The position numbers were made by a program, and so were the translations under genes. Source: Weissella fangxianensis (lineage in GTDB: Bacteria; Bacillota; Bacilli; Lactobacillales; Lactobacillaceae). From it: a stretch of 63,942 nt of DNA. The notes below the pieces were generated by a model, which was not told where the DNA came from, searched no databases, and saw only the letters and a program-made list of their open reading frames with translations. The stretch covers positions 1 through 63,942 of the forward strand of contig NZ_JAMXDB010000008.1 of assembly GCF_024718545.1 (NCBI RefSeq), written 5' to 3'. Every line of letters begins with the position of its first letter. The stretch's first letter is position 1. This document shows, one piece after another, positions 55,512 to 63,942 of this stretch.

Positions 55512-56927
55512 ATGAATCAACTAGGTTATCAAGCACATCAAAAAACGTGTACAACTATTTTAGTCGGTAAGCATGCGACTATCGACGGATCAACCATGAT
55601 TGCTCGTAATGAGGATGGTGGTGATGAGCCAAATCCACAAAAATTTGTGGTCTATCCAGCAAATGATGCCGGAATGGTTTATGAATCTGGGGCCAATCAT
55701 GTCAAAATACCATTACCTGAAAAGAGTTTTCGTTATACGGCTACACCAGATGCTGATGATTCATTTGGTGTCTGGGCTGGAGCGGGTATCAATAGTCAAA
55801 ATGTGGCAATGACCGCAACTGAAACCAGCACAACGAATACCCGTGTATTAGCTGCTGATCCTTTAGTTGATGGTGGCATTGGTGAAGCTGATATAACAAC
55901 ACTCGTATTGCCTTATATTAAATCTGCCCGTGAAGGTGTGACACGTTTGGGTCAGTTATTAACGACATACGGCACCTATGAATCTAACGGTATTGCTTTT
56001 TCTGATCGAGAAGAAGTGTGGTATTTTGAATCAATTGGTGGTCATCATTGGGCAGCAATTCGGATTCCTGATGATGCCTTTGTGGTTGCGCCAAATCGTT
56101 TTAATATTGATTATTTTGATTTTGATTCAGAAGATACCATGTCATCAGCTGATTTGGAACCATTCATCACAGATCATCATTTAAATCCAGATATTGACAT
56201 GACGACACCTAATCTTCGGCATATTTTTGGTAGTGCAAGCGATAAGGACCGTGTTTATAATAATCCACGCGCTTGGTATGTGCATCGTTTATTTGCTAAG
56301 GGTACTGCAAATGAACAGCCTGAAGATCAAGATTTGCCATTTATCGTCTATCCCAAAAAGAAGTTGTCAGTGGATGATGTCAAATTTGCTTTGAGTTCAC
56401 ATTACCAAGGGACTGCGTTTGATCCATATGAACATGAACAAGCACCATTAAAGTATCGTCCAATTGGTATCAATCGTAATCAAGAGTCACATATCTTACA
56501 GATTCGGCCAAACATGCCAGCTAATATTGCTGGTGTTCACTGGTTAGGCTATGGACCGAATACCTTTAACGCCTTTGTGCCGTTTTATGTTAGTGTCACA
56601 ACGACACCAGCAAGTTTTGAAAAAACAACGCCAACCTTTGATGTGTCAACGAGCTACTGGTTAACTCGAGTTATTGCGGTCATTGCAGACAAGGATTTTG
56701 CTACTTACCAAGATATGCAAGCAAGATTTGAACAACAAATTGTTGCCGATAATGTCAATCTACAACAGCAAACAGATCAAGCCATTCAAGCAGGTCAAAC
56801 GGTTGATTTAGAAGCAGTTAACCAAAAAATGGCGGATAACTATATGCTGGCTGCCAATACATTATTGGGTAAAATGACTAAATTAGGGACGAAGAAAATG
56901 CAACTGCGTTTTTCAGTGGATGATTAG
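55512..56927 (+). CDS. pepD: C69-family dipeptidase (PepD)
   Basis: 471 aa Ntn-type peptidase. The nucleophile is the Cys in KTCTTILVGKHATIDGSTMIARNEDG near residue 14; later WYFESIGGHHWAAIRIPDD and YWLTRVIAVIADKDF fit the family. It cleaves dipeptides of broad range in LAB. The 13 residues before the Cys may be removed to expose it. RBS AGGGGGAG before ATG 55512. Confidence 0.9.
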   Translation: MNQLGYQAHQKTCTTILVGKHATIDGSTMIARNEDGGDEPNPQKFVVYPANDAGMVYESGANHVKIPLPEKSFRYTATPDADDSFGVWAGAGINSQNVAMTATETSTTNTRVLAADPLVDGGIGEADITTLVLPYIKSAREGVTRLGQLLTTYGTYESNGIAFSDREEVWYFESIGGHHWAAIRIPDDAFVVAPNRFNIDYFDFDSEDTMSSADLEPFITDHHLNPDIDMTTPNLRHIFGSASDKDRVYNNPRAWYVHRLFAKGTANEQPEDQDLPFIVYPKKKLSVDDVKFALSSHYQGTAFDPYEHEQAPLKYRPIGINRNQESHILQIRPNMPANIAGVHWLGYGPNTFNAFVPFYVSVTTTPASFEKTTPTFDVSTSYWLTRVIAVIADKDFATYQDMQARFEQQIVADNVNLQQQTDQAIQAGQTVDLEAVNQKMADNYMLAANTLLGKMTKLGTKKMQLRFSVDD

Positions 56928-57014
56928 TTTTTAATGTACAATTGGATAAATTATTTTGTTTCGCTGCTTGACATGACATGTTAATGAGTTTAGAATTCAT
57001 ATCAGATTAAAATA

Positions 57015-57268
57015 AGATTAAAAAGCAATGATGAGATGAGTAAGATCGTGGCGTTTTCAGAGAACTTGTGGTTGGTGTGAACAAGTAACTAAGCGAACTG
57101 AAGATGGTCTTTGAGCGAAAGAGCAGTGAGCGCTGGTAAGCTGTCGATGGTTAACTACCAATATCAAGTTCATTATGGCAACATAATAAGCTGGTTTTTT
57201 ACCAGGAATTAAGGTGGTACCGCGCGTAAAACGCCCTTAGGAAGATAGTTCCTAAGGGTGTTTTTTAT
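57015..57268 (+). promoter_or_regulatory. T-box leader 1, methionine type
   Basis: Stem I has AGTA (57039-57042), the GGTTGGTG loop (57070-57077), GAA (57100-57102), one base and ATG (57104-57106). The antiterminator AAGGTGGTACCGCG is at 57211-57224 and the terminator (CGCCCTTAGGAA/TTCCTAAGGGTG, TTTTTT) at 57231-57268. TGGT fits discriminator A73 (tRNA-Met) and excludes an Asp reading of the overlapping GAT codon (G73). Confidence 0.85.
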
Positions 57269-57284
57269 TTTAATAATGAAGTTA

Positions 57285-57565
57285 AATAATGTGATTCGGA
57301 AAGTAGTTACAACACAAATTTACAGAAAAACGACAACTGTTGAGAGTCGTGATTTGGATTGTAAACGAAAAATGGCCGATGATTAAGCAGTGTGAGAAAG
57401 TAGTAAGCACTGTTCGGGTTGTCTCCGTTATCGGACAAACCGTAAAATAGACAAAAGTAGTCATTTTGCGGTTAATGAGGTTTGTCTGAGTAATTGGCAA
57501 ACAAATCAGAATGGTAACGTGATGCCCTCACTTCTGTTATTACCAACAGAAGTGAGGGCTTTTAG
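57285..57565 (+). promoter_or_regulatory. T-box leader 2 (tandem, degenerate), methionine type
   Basis: AGTA at 57302-57305, base helix TCGG (57296-57299)/CCGA (57376-57379), ATG at 57372-57374 just before the helix. The T-box motif is a variant, AGAATGGTAACGTG (57508-57521), and the terminator GCCCTCACTTCTGTT/AACAGAAGTGAGGGC is perfect (57524-57559). It repeats the order of the first leader without a gene between them. Confidence 0.7.
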
Positions 57566-57602
57566 TTTAGTAAAAATATGTTATTGAAAAGGGGATTTAA
57601 AC

Positions 57603-58373
57603 ATGGGACAAACAGCAATTATTACCGGTGCCGGTCAAGGAATTGGGGAGGCTGCAGCATACCGCTTAGCTAATGATGGTTTTAATGTTGCCGTTGCCGA
57701 TATTAATGAGGCAACCGTGACACAGGTAGCGCAAAATTTACGTGATCAAGGCTTTCAGGCACAGGCATATGTCTTGGATGTGGCTGATCGGCAAGCTGTC
57801 TTTAATTTGGTTGAGGAGGCTGTGAACGATTTAGGCGAATTAGGCGTCTTTATAAATAATGCGGGGGTTGCCTTTATTGATTCGATTATTGATTCAGACC
57901 CAGAAAAGATTTCACGCTTGTTTGATGTCAATTTGAAAGGGACTTATTGGGGTATTCAAGCAGCTGCAAAAAAGTTTAAACAACAAGGTCACGGGGGGCA
58001 CATTATTAATGCAGCATCTCTTGCTGGAATCGAAGCATCAGCCTTACAAAGTGCTTATTCAGCATCAAAATTTGGTATTCGTGGCTTAACGCAATCTGCT
58101 GCCAAGGAATTAGCTGCTGATCAGATTACAGTGAATGCTTACTGCCCGGGCATTGTACGGACACCGTTGCGTGATGGGATTGATGCTAGAACTGCACAAA
58201 TTAAGGGATTACCAGTTTCGCAACAACGAGCTAATTCTTTGACCGAAATTCGTTTAGGTCGTGAAGCGACACCAGAAGATGTTGCTGAAATTATTTCTTG
58301 GTTTGCATCACCAAGAGCAGCTTATATTACTGGTCAATCATTATTGGTAGATGGTGGTATGCACCTTAGCTAA
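57603..58373 (+). CDS. butA: acetoin/diacetyl reductase-like SDR
   Basis: 256 aa classical [11 protein letters not shown] at 8-15, NNAG at 85-88, S139, Y152 and K156 ([10 protein letters not shown]). The sequence [14 protein letters not shown] and LVDGGMHLS fit (S)-acetoin/2,3-butanediol dehydrogenases. It follows the two methionine T-boxes and precedes metN, an unusual place for a diacetyl reductase. RBS AAAGGGG before ATG 57603. Confidence 0.8.
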   Translation: MGQTAIITGAGQGIGEAAAYRLANDGFNVAVADINEATVTQVAQNLRDQGFQAQAYVLDVADRQAVFNLVEEAVNDLGELGVFINNAGVAFIDSIIDSDPEKISRLFDVNLKGTYWGIQAAAKKFKQQGHGGHIINAASLAGIEASALQSAYSASKFGIRGLTQSAAKELAADQITVNAYCPGIVRTPLRDGIDARTAQIKGLPVSQQRANSLTEIRLGREATPEDVAEIISWFASPRAAYITGQSLLVDGGMHLS

Positions 58374-58426
58374 TCGCGCAATTACTTTTATTGTTGATAC
58401 TAAATAAAATAAAGGGGGAATATGCG

Positions 58427-59185
58427 ATGGGTGTGGCAGATGTTGCGATTGATTTGCAGGACATTAATGTGACGTTTGAGCGCAAAGGTGAAACAGTGAC
58501 CGCCGTGAATGATGTTTCGTTACAAGTAAAAAAAGGTAGCATTTATGGCATTATTGGCTATTCAGGAGCTGGTAAAAGTACTTTGGTTCGGGTAATCAAT
58601 TTATTACAACGACCAAGTAGCGGTAAAGTCAGTGTATCTGGTCAGGATTTACAGCAATTAACTGATAAAAAGTTACGAGGTGTCCGCCAAAAAGTGGGGA
58701 TGATTTTTCAACACTTTAATTTATTACGTTCACGAACGGTGCTAAACAATGTTGAATATCCATTGCTCGGCAAGAAAATATCACGAAAAGATCGTGAAGC
58801 CAAAGCCTTTGAATTACTAAAATTAGTGGGATTAGCGGAATATGCACAATCATATCCTGAAGAGCTGTCAGGGGGTCAAAAACAACGTGTTGCGATTGCA
58901 CGTGCGTTGGCGAGTGATCCTGACATATTGATCAGTGATGAGGCAACTAGTGCTTTGGATCCGCAAACGACGGCATCGATTCTAGAATTACTTAAAAAAT
59001 TAAATGATGAGCTAGGATTAACGATTGTTTTGATTACGCACGAAATGCAGGTCATCAAATCAATTTGTCAGGAAGTTGCGGTCATGGCAGATGGTTCAGT
59101 TATTGAACAAGGTCTTGTTGGTGATCTCTTTACTGCTCCACAGCAACCATTGACGAAAAGTTTGTTGAGTCTGCGGCTAATGTGA
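58427..59185 (+). CDS. metN: methionine ABC transporter ATPase MetN, frameshifted before the NIL domain
   Basis: 252 aa. Walker [11 protein letters not shown]-loop [12 protein letters not shown], signature LSGGQKQR, Walker [14 protein letters not shown]-loop [18 protein letters not shown]: MetN type. Full MetN is about 340 aa with a C-terminal NIL domain. Here the frame ends in SLLSLRLM-stop; one base earlier in the other frame reads [11 protein letters not shown] into the NIL domain. So a single base is missing near 59159-59161. The ABC domain is complete. Start ATG 58427 follows AAAGGGGGA. Confidence 0.85.
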   Translation: MGVADVAIDLQDINVTFERKGETVTAVNDVSLQVKKGSIYGIIGYSGAGKSTLVRVINLLQRPSSGKVSVSGQDLQQLTDKKLRGVRQKVGMIFQHFNLLRSRTVLNNVEYPLLGKKISRKDREAKAFELLKLVGLAEYAQSYPEELSGGQKQRVAIARALASDPDILISDEATSALDPQTTASILELLKKLNDELGLTIVLITHEMQVIKSICQEVAVMADGSVIEQGLVGDLFTAPQQPLTKSLLSLRLM

Positions 59186-59508
59186 CTGAAATGCGCCAAC
59201 AAATCGTATCTGATCAGTTAGTAGAAAAACTACAGCCAAATGAACGTTTGTTATATTTGCGGTTCTCAAGTGATGCGACGAGTGAGTCAGTGATTTCAGA
59301 ATTAGCCATTCAATATGGCGTTAAGGCCAATATCATTTTTGCGAATGTACAAAAAGTTGCGCAATTATCACTGGGTTATATGTTAGTTGTTTTATCTACT
59401 GTCGATGGCCAATTTGATCAAACCTTTTACTACTTGCAAACAGCAGGCGTTAAAGTGACTGATTTTTCTGAGGCACCACAAGCGAAGGGAGAAATAGATG
59501 TTAGCTAA
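59182..59508 (+). CDS. NIL domain of MetN as a separate frame
   Basis: 108 aa starting at GTG 59182, which overlaps the metN stop (ATGTGA). [20 protein letters not shown] and [22 protein letters not shown] are the ferredoxin-like NIL fold that binds methionine to inhibit transport. No RBS of its own; translation would depend on reinitiation. It is probably the broken-off end of metN. Confidence 0.75.
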   Translation: MTEMRQQIVSDQLVEKLQPNERLLYLRFSSDATSESVISELAIQYGVKANIIFANVQKVAQLSLGYMLVVLSTVDGQFDQTFYYLQTAGVKVTDFSEAPQAKGEIDVS

Positions 59509-60172
59509 TTGGTTTCCAAATGTAGCTAGTATTTGGCCACAATTTGTACAGTCCACTTGGGAAACACTGTATATGACATTTTGGTCAGCCTTAATCGCTG
59601 GTGTACTTGGATTGGGAACGGGTATTTTTTTGGTTGTCACACAACCAGGTGGCATTAATGCTGACCCATCATTTTATAGTTTTTTAGATAAGGTAGTAAA
59701 TCTGTTACGATCAGTTCCATTTATTATCCTGTTGGCAGTTATGGCGCCAGTTACAAAGTATATCGTGGGGACAACAGTTGGGACGCCGGCTGCCCTAGTC
59801 CCATTGATTGTTGGTATTTTTCCATTTTACGCACGCCAAGTCCAAAACGCCTTGCTAAGTATTGAACCATCAGTTATTGAGGCAGCACAAGCAATGGGGT
59901 CAAGTGCAACTGAAATTATTTTCCGGATTTATTTACGGGAGTGTTTACCAGATATTATTCGTGTCTCAGTTGTGACAATCATTAGTTTGATTGGTCTGAC
60001 AACGATGGCTGGTGCCATTGGTTCAGGTGGTCTGGGCGATATTGCTATTAGTGTTGGCTATGCGCGTTTTGAAAATGACGTTACGATTGCTGCCTTATTG
60101 GTTATTTTAGTTTTGGTATTCATTACCCAAATTATTGGCGACTGGATTGCTCGTAAAGTGGAACATTTATAA
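59498..60172 (+). CDS. metI: methionine ABC transporter permease MetI
   Basis: 224 aa, five helices. SVVEAAQAMGSSATEIIFRIYLRE-type coupling loop (IEAAQAMGSSATEII) and TTMAGAIGSGGLGDIAISVGY are MetI hallmarks. It overlaps the NIL frame by 11 bases, with AAGGGAGA as RBS. Confidence 0.92.
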   Translation: MLANWFPNVASIWPQFVQSTWETLYMTFWSALIAGVLGLGTGIFLVVTQPGGINADPSFYSFLDKVVNLLRSVPFIILLAVMAPVTKYIVGTTVGTPAALVPLIVGIFPFYARQVQNALLSIEPSVIEAAQAMGSSATEIIFRIYLRECLPDIIRVSVVTIISLIGLTTMAGAIGSGGLGDIAISVGYARFENDVTIAALLVILVLVFITQIIGDWIARKVEHL

Positions 60173-60216
60173 TATCAAACAATTAATATGTAACATCACG
60201 TAAGGAGGAGCAGGCA

Positions 60217-61080
60217 GTGAAAATAAAAAATTGGTTGATATTAATTGGTAGCCTCGTGATTTTGGGCGTTATTTCAGTAGGATTGCACACGTTTAACACC
60301 TATAAAATTGCCCACGCACCAAAACAAATCACCGTCGGATCCATGGGTAGTGATTACGACGTTTGGCAACATATCGCGAAAAGTAAAGAAGCCAAAGCAC
60401 TCAACTTGAAAATTCGTGTGAAGCAAATTAATGATGGTGTACAAATGAATAATGCAACATCAGAACATAATGTGAACGTTAATGCCTTTCAATCTTATTC
60501 ATATTATGACTCTTATAATCATGAGAATCCGAAAAATAAGTTAACTGTGTTAGGCACAACTTACTTAGAACCAATGGGTATATATTCAGATAAGTATCAG
60601 TCGATTAAAGATATTCCGACTGGTGCAACAATTGCGATTGCGGACAATCCAGCGAATACATCGCGAGGATTACTGCTATTGCAGGATGCAGGGTTGATTG
60701 AGTTAAAGCCGGGGTTTGATTCTTTGGGTAATGTCGGGGATGTTGTTTCGAACCCCCGTCATCTAAAGTTTAAGAAAATTGATGATACGACTGGTCCACG
60801 TGTCTTAAACAGTGTGGGAGCAGCGTTGATTTCAAATACGGTTGCCTTAGAAGGCAATCTAAATGTGTTGAAGGACTCACTTTATCATGAAAAAATTAAT
60901 CAAAGCACTCGGCAAAATGTTAATATTTTAGCTGCCGCTGATGATATCTCTGATAAAGATAAAAAGGTCTATAAGAAATTAGTTAAGCTTTATCATGATC
61001 CAGCAATTCAAAAGTATGTGAAAGATAAGTATCAAGGAACAAAGATTGATGTGCAAAAGCCGATTTCTTATTTGAAGTAG
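60217..61080 (+). CDS. metQ: methionine-binding protein MetQ (NLPA family), no lipobox
   Basis: 287 aa. KQITVGSMGSDYDVWQHIAK, VNVNAFQSYSYYDSYN, MGIYSDKYQSIKDIPTGATI and ALISNTVALEG are NLPA motifs. N-terminal helix LILIGSLVILGVISVGLHTF has no Cys, so it is not a classical lipoprotein. The start is GTG 60217 with AAGGAGGAG upstream. Confidence 0.88.
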   Translation: MKIKNWLILIGSLVILGVISVGLHTFNTYKIAHAPKQITVGSMGSDYDVWQHIAKSKEAKALNLKIRVKQINDGVQMNNATSEHNVNVNAFQSYSYYDSYNHENPKNKLTVLGTTYLEPMGIYSDKYQSIKDIPTGATIAIADNPANTSRGLLLLQDAGLIELKPGFDSLGNVGDVVSNPRHLKFKKIDDTTGPRVLNSVGAALISNTVALEGNLNVLKDSLYHEKINQSTRQNVNILAAADDISDKDKKVYKKLVKLYHDPAIQKYVKDKYQGTKIDVQKPISYLK

Positions 61081-61098
61081 TTATATTGCATGTTAATC

Positions 61099-61139
61099 AA
61101 AAGGGGGGTGGAACATTTATTTTGTTCCACCCCTTTTTG
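61099..61139 (+). terminator. terminator of the met operon
   Basis: AAAAGGGGNGTGGAACA-type arm pairs with TGTTCCACCCCTTTTT around TTTATT; very strong. Confidence 0.92.
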
Positions 61140-61149
61140 TTTTAAAAAT

Positions 61150-61325
61150 AATACAACCGGCTTCAAGGCATTTTTTTCACGCTCTTCATAAACGCGCTCC
61201 AAAAGTCTGAAGCTTCAATGTAACGTGATTTACGGCATTCTTTCCCTTCGCATTGCTACGGCCAAAAATGCCGTAAACTACGTTACACACCAGCTTCAAA
61301 GCGACTTTTTCCACGCTCTTCTTTA
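61150..61325 (-). repeat. palindromic repeat copy, inverse to the 7.2 kb array
   Basis: Read on minus it begins AGAGCGTGGAAAAAG, contains GAAGCTGGTGTGTAACGT, the stem TTTACGGCATT/AATGCCGTAAA with the loop TTTGGCCGTAGC, and ends TTTTGGAGCGCGTTTATG, then a partial second unit. The central stem differs from unit 1 at 7162 (TTTGTGGCATT) but still pairs. Confidence 0.8.
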
Positions 61326-61413
61326 ATACAAATCTCTGTATTTTTGCGGTCATAAGATATAAAATGGCGCTAACTTATTATTTAATATTCGCATAAGTTA
61401 TGGGGGGATAACT

Positions 61414-62646
61414 GTGATAAAGGGTAAAAAAATTAACCTATTCATTGGATTAATTTTGGGTGCAAGTTTAGGAATCTGTGGGGATGCTAGCAATGATGTC
61501 ATGGCGGCAAAAACTGATAGTCAGAAAACCAAAGCAGTCAAGCAGGCTACGCTTTTAAGTGAGCAGTACCAATACAAAGAAGCCAAAACAGTATTGTCTC
61601 AGTATAAAGGATCGTCAATTAATGCACTGAAAAAACGTATTAATAATCAGCAATCAAAGTTGGTGACTTGGGATGATCCAGCAAAGATTCCGCATCTTTT
61701 TTACCATTCATTAATTGCTGATCCTAAGAAAGCCTTTGCTTCTGAGCAAGCACAAGGATACAAAGATTACATGGTGACCATTGATGAATTTATGCCGATG
61801 TTGAATCAGCTATATGATAATGGCTATGTGCTAATTAACTTTAAAGATATTATCTCGGTTGATAAGCAAGGTCAGGTAACATTCAAAACAATTAAACTAC
61901 CGAAAGGCAAAAAGCCTTTAATTATTTCACAAGATGATGTTAATTATTATGAGTATATGAAAAAGTCAGGATTTGCGGATAAACTAGTGCTTAATAAGCA
62001 AGGTGATGTCAAAAATCAATATACCAATAAGGGTCAGAAGAAAATTGGTGATTATGATATGGTGCCAATTATTGATACCTTTATCAAAAAGCATCCAGAT
62101 TTTTCTTATGGTGGTTCAAAAGGTGTGATTGCTGAAACGGGGTACAATGGCACACTTGGTTATCGTTCATCAAAGAGTCAATATGGTGACACGAAAAAGA
62201 CGTATCGCGAAGCACAAAAAGCGACAAAGGTAGCGAACGTCATGAAAAAGAATGGTTGGCAATTTGCGTCACATTCATGGGGACACATCAATATGGCCGA
62301 ATCAGGTATTGCTGATATTAAAAAGGATACGACACTTTGGCGAAAGGAAGTGCAGCCAATTGTCGGTAAGACACCAGTGTTGATTTTCCCATTCGGAGCA
62401 GATATTGGTTCATTTACCAATTATACGAATGATAATGAAAAGTATACCTATCTCAAAAATAAAGGCTTTAGCATTTTTGATAATGTTGATGCTTCACAAG
62501 CATCATGGGGTCAATTAACAGATAACTATTATCGTAATGCACGGATAAATGTTGATGGTATTCGTTTGCATGAAACGGTGACGGGACAAAATACGGTCTT
62601 AAATGATTTCTTTAACGCCAAAGATTTTTATCAGCGTGATAAATAA
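61414..62646 (+). CDS. secreted polysaccharide deacetylase
   Basis: 410 aa. Signal peptide about 1-32 (cleavage after VMAA). A coil of about 70 residues precedes the NodB-type domain: LIISQDDVNYYEY (metal/catalytic Asp pair) and FASHSWGHINM (HxxxH zinc site). It probably deacetylates peptidoglycan or an exopolysaccharide. The start is GTG 61414 after GGGGGGA. Monocistronic. Confidence 0.82.
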   Translation: MIKGKKINLFIGLILGASLGICGDASNDVMAAKTDSQKTKAVKQATLLSEQYQYKEAKTVLSQYKGSSINALKKRINNQQSKLVTWDDPAKIPHLFYHSLIADPKKAFASEQAQGYKDYMVTIDEFMPMLNQLYDNGYVLINFKDIISVDKQGQVTFKTIKLPKGKKPLIISQDDVNYYEYMKKSGFADKLVLNKQGDVKNQYTNKGQKKIGDYDMVPIIDTFIKKHPDFSYGGSKGVIAETGYNGTLGYRSSKSQYGDTKKTYREAQKATKVANVMKKNGWQFASHSWGHINMAESGIADIKKDTTLWRKEVQPIVGKTPVLIFPFGADIGSFTNYTNDNEKYTYLKNKGFSIFDNVDASQASWGQLTDNYYRNARINVDGIRLHETVTGQNTVLNDFFNAKDFYQRDK

Positions 62647-62769
62647 TTTAAGCTGATTTGTCTGGTGTTTCTTTGAATTAGTAGAAAATTAATTAAGATT
62701 TACTATTGGTTCGCGAATTAGCGGTATAATGATATGTAAGAGTAATATGTAGTGGAGGAAAGATTTATC

Positions 62770-63738
62770 ATGGGAAAAAATCGCGTGCCTGCTGAGGCGG
62801 TCCGGAATGCGTTAATACATTTTATAAAGAAGCGTAATATTTCCATTCCGATTATTTTGAAATCTGTCGATATTTCTAGATCGCGCTTGTACGACTATTT
62901 AAAGGGCAATGGTCGAGTTAGCGCAACAACATTTGTGAACTTGTTGAGTACAATTGGTGTATCTTACGATGAAGTTTTACTACATATTTATTTGGAACAA
63001 CCCGAATTGGTTGATTCAACAGTTAAAGAATTGGGATTAGATCCTAGTTCATACACACAAACACCAAATGAAGATATGGTTTATCGGGTGTTGGCGTTAT
63101 TTGAAGAAACGCAAGATACTCGGTTGTTATTATATGTAGTACGCGCAATTAATGCGCAAGTGATTGATTCTGGACAACGTTATCGTTTGGTTGAAATCGC
63201 ACGTCCAGCAATTGTGAAATTGTTGGGTCATCGTGATTCATATTCTTCAACGGATATGTTGTTATTTGCCAATATTATTCGTCATGAACCATATGAGACC
63301 GTTAAGACGATGGTTAAGAAAATGTCTGATCAAGTGCAAAAGATTGCGACTTTAGAGGGCTATGGTCTGGTAGAGATGGACAACTTTTTGCCAGCAGCTG
63401 TTTGGAATGTCGGACTCTTAAATTTCAATATGTTATTGCTAGCATTGGAAAATGGCGATGAAGAGACAGTTGAAGGAACGCTAACATTCATTAAGGAATG
63501 TGAGTTACCAGACTTTGGTAGTTATTTTACATTCGTTAAGAAATTAGCAGAGGTAGTTAGATTGACACTGGATGATCAACAAGAACAAGCTGAAGAGCTT
63601 TGGCATTCAACAGTCAATGCCTTAAAGTTTATGGTTGATGATCGTTTATGGCCAAGCTTTACTTATTTGTCACAACAATCGTACCGTGAATTTATCAAAC
63701 CGGTTGTTGATTATCGTAGCGTCATTGATGGTAGATAA
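62770..63738 (+). CDS. HTH-type regulator with a TPR-like C-terminal domain (Rgg-like)
   Basis: 322 aa. Residues 5-65 form an XRE-like helix-turn-helix (VRNALIHFIKKRNISIPIIL, ISRSRLYDYLKGNGRVSATTF); the rest is all helical, in repeated 35-40-residue blocks as in Rgg/PlcR-type regulators. Start ATG 62770 is chosen because GGAGG lies 11 bases upstream; a GTG at 62752 overlaps the RBS. The IS element begins 35 bases after its stop. Confidence 0.72.
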   Translation: MGKNRVPAEAVRNALIHFIKKRNISIPIILKSVDISRSRLYDYLKGNGRVSATTFVNLLSTIGVSYDEVLLHIYLEQPELVDSTVKELGLDPSSYTQTPNEDMVYRVLALFEETQDTRLLLYVVRAINAQVIDSGQRYRLVEIARPAIVKLLGHRDSYSSTDMLLFANIIRHEPYETVKTMVKKMSDQVQKIATLEGYGLVEMDNFLPAAVWNVGLLNFNMLLLALENGDEETVEGTLTFIKECELPDFGSYFTFVKKLAEVVRLTLDDQQEQAEELWHSTVNALKFMVDDRLWPSFTYLSQQSYREFIKPVVDYRSVIDGR

Positions 63739-63772
63739 TGTTTTAAGACAGTAATAATGATAAAAATAGACC

Positions 63773-63942
63773 CTGAACTGAACCCCAAAAATTGGAGAGA
63801 AGTTTAAGCAACTAGCTGGTCGGAAAGATTTCGGTATTGAACCGGAGTTTTTCCGGCCAGTTTTGTTTTAATCCGTTTATTATTGTAGTAATAGATATAA
63901 TTATTGACGGCAGACTTCAGCTCGTCATAGTTTTGATAATGA
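63773..63942 (-). mobile_element. IS3-family insertion sequence, 3' end (partial)
   Basis: From 63773 the sequence reads CTGAACTGAACCCC, the same terminal sequence as the IS end at 110-126, followed on minus by the end of a transposase. Orientation is the same as the left copy. Confidence 0.78.
63804..63942 (-). CDS. IS3-family transposase OrfB, C-terminus only (partial)
   Basis: The last 45 residues of an rve-type integrase: NNYIYYYNNKRIKTKLAG and TPVQYRNLS, the classical IS3 OrfB ending. It enters from the right edge. Confidence 0.85.
   Translation of the reverse strand, partial: HYQNYDELKSAVNNYIYYYNNKRIKTKLAGKTPVQYRNLSDQLVA

Noticed and set aside
57103-57105. GAT (Asp) as specifier of the first met-operon T-box
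   Set aside because: The TGGT bulge needs a tRNA with A73, while tRNA-Asp has G73; the overlapping ATG also fits the operon.

Overview
The window looks like the origin region of a low-GC lactic acid bacterium, most likely a Leuconostocaceae-type heterofermenter (Weissella/Leuconostoc side). I infer this from the order rpmH-rnpA-yidC (minus strand) then dnaA-dnaN-yaaA-recF-gyrB-gyrA (plus strand), the T-box and TPP leaders, a D-2-hydroxyacid dehydrogenase, a C69 dipeptidase and the typical style of GGGACA-type terminators. I cannot name the species. Both window edges lie inside copies of one IS3-family insertion sequence, in the orientation expected if an assembly contig broke at a repeat.

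Layout. 0.1-12.6 kb: mixed metabolism and transport (unknown protein + TetR, short GalM-like protein, aminotransferase + D-hydroxyacid dehydrogenase, NCS2 purine permease, YczE-like protein, YtrA-type GntR/ABC operon with its operator, RNase HI, Cof phosphatase, KtrB). 12.7-13.3 kb: an AT-rich gap packed with DnaA boxes, then rlmH. 14-18.6 kb: lactate oxidase, an FNT channel, and a divergent pair resembling carotenoid-type enzymes. 18.6-25.1 kb: MarR/DHA2 efflux pair with two matching operators, then a thiS-thiF-thiG-M20 hydrolase-symporter operon behind two tandem TPP riboswitches; the symporter has an in-frame stop. 25.2-25.5 kb: a type I toxin-antitoxin locus with a 45-residue holin-like toxin. 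25.5-29.8 kb: DUF368 protein, GNAT, a CycA-like permease behind a glycine-type T-box, KtrA. 30.0-37.0 kb: a five-gene NEAT-domain heme capture and import operon. 37-43.5 kb: ABC-2 exporter with TetR, amino-acid ABC genes, a TIM-barrel protein and two small AT-rich membrane genes. 43.5-55.4 kb: lepB, yidC, rnpA, rpmH, bipartite oriC, dnaA to gyrA. 55.5-63.7 kb: dipeptidase, two tandem methionine-type T-boxes, SDR, metN (frameshifted)-NIL-metI-metQ, polysaccharide deacetylase and an HTH regulator.

How it fits together. The heme operon (two surface NEAT proteins, a membrane-anchored binding protein, permease and ATPase) would supply heme to an organism whose family cannot make it; lactate oxidase and the FNT channel also point to aerobic life. 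Four proteins that are usually lipoproteins (heme binding protein, amino-acid binding protein, MetQ, YidC) all lack a lipobox cysteine, so lipoprotein modification may be absent. Other things worth a look are a covarying palindromic repeat family at 7.2 and 61.2 kb, two parS-like sites, a DnaA-box cluster 33 kb from dnaA, and an IS-end hairpin that has become part of a terminator.
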